DNA of 64,000 nucleotides from Candidatus Villigracilis affinis (GTDB lineage Bacteria > Chloroflexota > Anaerolineae > Anaerolineales > Villigracilaceae), in the NCBI GenBank assembly GCA_016718275.1, contig JADKEA010000014.1:1-64000 (forward strand), read 5' to 3'. Position 1 is the stretch's first letter. Every line of letters starts with the position of its first letter. The translations under genes were made by a program, and so were the position numbers. Below are positions 62,501 to 64,000 of this stretch, one piece after another. The notes under the pieces are model-generated. The model ran no database searches. It was not told where the DNA came from and saw nothing but the letters and a program-made list of their open reading frames with translations.

Positions 62501-64000
62501 ATCAACAGCGTGCAAGCCGCCCTCGCCGCCGAACTCAACATTCAGGGCATCTACGATGCGGTCGGCGATAAGATCCGCGAGATCTTCCACAACACGGATA
62601 TGAACATTCGCATTCAAGATCCGCAAACGAATATGACCCATTATCCATATATGTACGAAAAGGGAGAACGGGTATTCCTTGAACCACAGCCCTACAGAGT
62701 GCAAGGCTTTACCCATCATGTTCTTAGCACCCGCGAAACCGTAGTCATTAACGATAACCTGTTGGAAGAGGAAAAGAAGTACGGCAGCTTTACCATTCCC
62801 GGCACAGAATCTGAAAAATCAGTGATCTTTGTCCCATTGGTGACGAGGAGATCAGGCGCGCGGGTTGATCAACCTTGCCAGTATGGAAGAACATGCCTTC
62901 AGTGAATCAGATGTGCGCCTGCAAACCCTCGCCAACTCAATGAGTGTGGCGCTCGAAAACGCCCGTCTCTTCGATGAGACCCAGCGCCTGCTCAAGATCA
63001 CCGAAGACCGCGCCGCCGAGCTTGCCATCATCAACAGCGTGCAGGAAGGCCTCGCCTCCAAGCTGGAAATGCAAGCCATTTACGACCTGGTCGGCGATAA
63101 ATTAGCCGAAGTGATGAATACCCTCGATATCGACATCCGCATCTTCTCGCCGGAAACCAACCAGGTCTTCTTCCCCTATCTGCGTGAACACGGCGAACGG
63201 ATGGAAATCCCCCCCTCCCCTCTGCGCGGGTTTGCGAAGAAAGTCTATGAAACACGTCAGACGATTGTGATCAACGAAAACCTGGCAGAGCGCATGGCAG
63301 AGTTTGGCTCGACGCTGGTGCCCGGCACGCAAATGGAAAAGTCTTTTATGGCTGTGCCTATTTTGGTGGGCGGTGATGCGTTGGGCATGGTCAGCATCAG
63401 CAATTTCGAAAAAGAAAACGCATTCGGCGACTCAGATGTGCGTCTGCTGCAAACCGTGGTTAATGCCATGAGCGTGGCGCTTGAAAACGCGCGCCTCTTT
63501 GATGAAACCCAGCGCCTCTTAAAGATCACCGAAGATCGTGCCACCGAACTATCCGTGATCAACAGCATTCAACAGGGGCTGGCAGCCGAATTAGATACGC
63601 AAGCCATTGTGGAGCAGACCGGCGACAAACTGCGTGAAGCTCTGCACGCTGAAGACCTCGGCATTCGCCTGTACGATGCGCAAACCGGGCTCATGCATTA
63701 CGTCTATGAATACGAGAAAGGGCGGCGTTTGAACACTCCGCCCAGACCGATTCAAAAAGGCGGCACATTCGAAAGAATCATGAAAACCCGCCAGCCCTTT
63801 GTGCGCAATACGCTTGCCGAACGCGAAACACTGGGGCTTACCCTTTTACCAGGCACAACAGCCAGCAAATCCAGCGTCAATGCGCCCATCATCGGCAACG
63901 ACCGCGTTATCGGCACGATCATCGTACATGACCACGAAAAAGAATATGCATTTAGCGATGCGCAGGTGCGCTTGTTGCAAACCGTGGCGGCGAGCATGGG
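59531..64000 (+). CDS. TPR/multi-GAF sensor protein, frameshifted, runs off the window
   Basis: A paralogue of the kinase upstream: TPR region at about 59580-60900, then at least six GAF domains, each introduced by a linker of the form ELAIINSVQxxLAxxLxxQAI..GDKLRE (about 61470, 61960, 62490, 63020, 63545), spaced 490-530 bases. The frame changes at least six times (near 60070, 60430, 60545, 60990, 61680 and 62850), yet conserved protein continues through all of them. The last stretch is open to the window end; the C-terminal output domain (kinase or other) is not visible. Start ATG 59531, 11 bases after the response regulator. Confidence 0.8.

Noticed and set aside
1..64000. CRISPR array or cas genes
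   Set aside because: No regularly spaced direct repeats of 23-40 bases and no Cas-like protein seen anywhere in the window.

Overview
The window looks like a chromosomal contig of a Chloroflexota bacterium, most likely of the Anaerolineae. This is inferred from the mix of genes: tandem Thr/Pro-rich lipoproteins, TPR/GAF sensor kinases, a complex I membrane arm with two nuoM genes, many DinB-type small enzymes and short hairpin repeats. No rRNA or tRNA gene was recognised. Several genes are interrupted by one-base frameshifts, often in short homopolymers, with the protein continuing intact in another frame; this looks more like long-read consensus error than gene decay.

Layout. 0-5.9 kb: a maltose/alpha-glucan module with a PMT/ArnT-like glycosyltransferase, MalF- and MalG-type permeases and two GH13 glycosidases. 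5.9-9.8 kb: two large multi-spanning membrane proteins. 9.8-14.8 kb: a promoter and palindrome cluster followed by an integron-type gene-cassette array, with three well-preserved attC sites and two degenerate ones, and no integrase in the window. Its AT-rich cassettes carry a lipoprotein, an unknown protein, a RibD-C/DHFR-like reductase, an EamA transporter and a nitrilase-family hydrolase. 14.8-21.7 kb: small accessory genes (Cache-like sensor, DUF1905, SnoaL, DinB x2, DUF1801, GNAT), then a minus-strand pair of paralogous lipoproteins followed by a Sir2 deacylase. 21.7-25.7 kb: an ABC-2 exporter operon. 25.7-35.2 kb: rpsO-pnp, CtlX, a membrane glycosyltransferase, DUF1697, an MFS transporter, an Imm63-like protein and a nitronate monooxygenase.

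35.3-50 kb, all on the minus strand: murE with two small genes; an F0 ATP synthase operon (atpI-like, atpB, atpE and an atpF fused to the C-terminal part of delta) driven by a near-consensus promoter that may give leaderless mRNA; and the complex I membrane arm nuoA / nuoH / nuoJKLMMN. The peripheral genes nuoBCD and nuoI are absent from their usual places, where repeat-bearing gaps are found. The F1 genes are absent too. 50-55.4 kb: a tightly overlapping trio (nucleotidyltransferase-like protein, 45-residue membrane protein, lipoprotein), a choline-kinase-like phosphotransferase, an APC permease and a metallophosphoesterase. 55.8-64 kb: a TPR-GAF-histidine kinase, a single-domain response regulator and a second TPR protein with at least six GAF domains that runs off the end.

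Together the window combines energy metabolism (F0, complex I), glucan uptake and hydrolysis, and signalling, with an acquired cassette island as the main accessory element.
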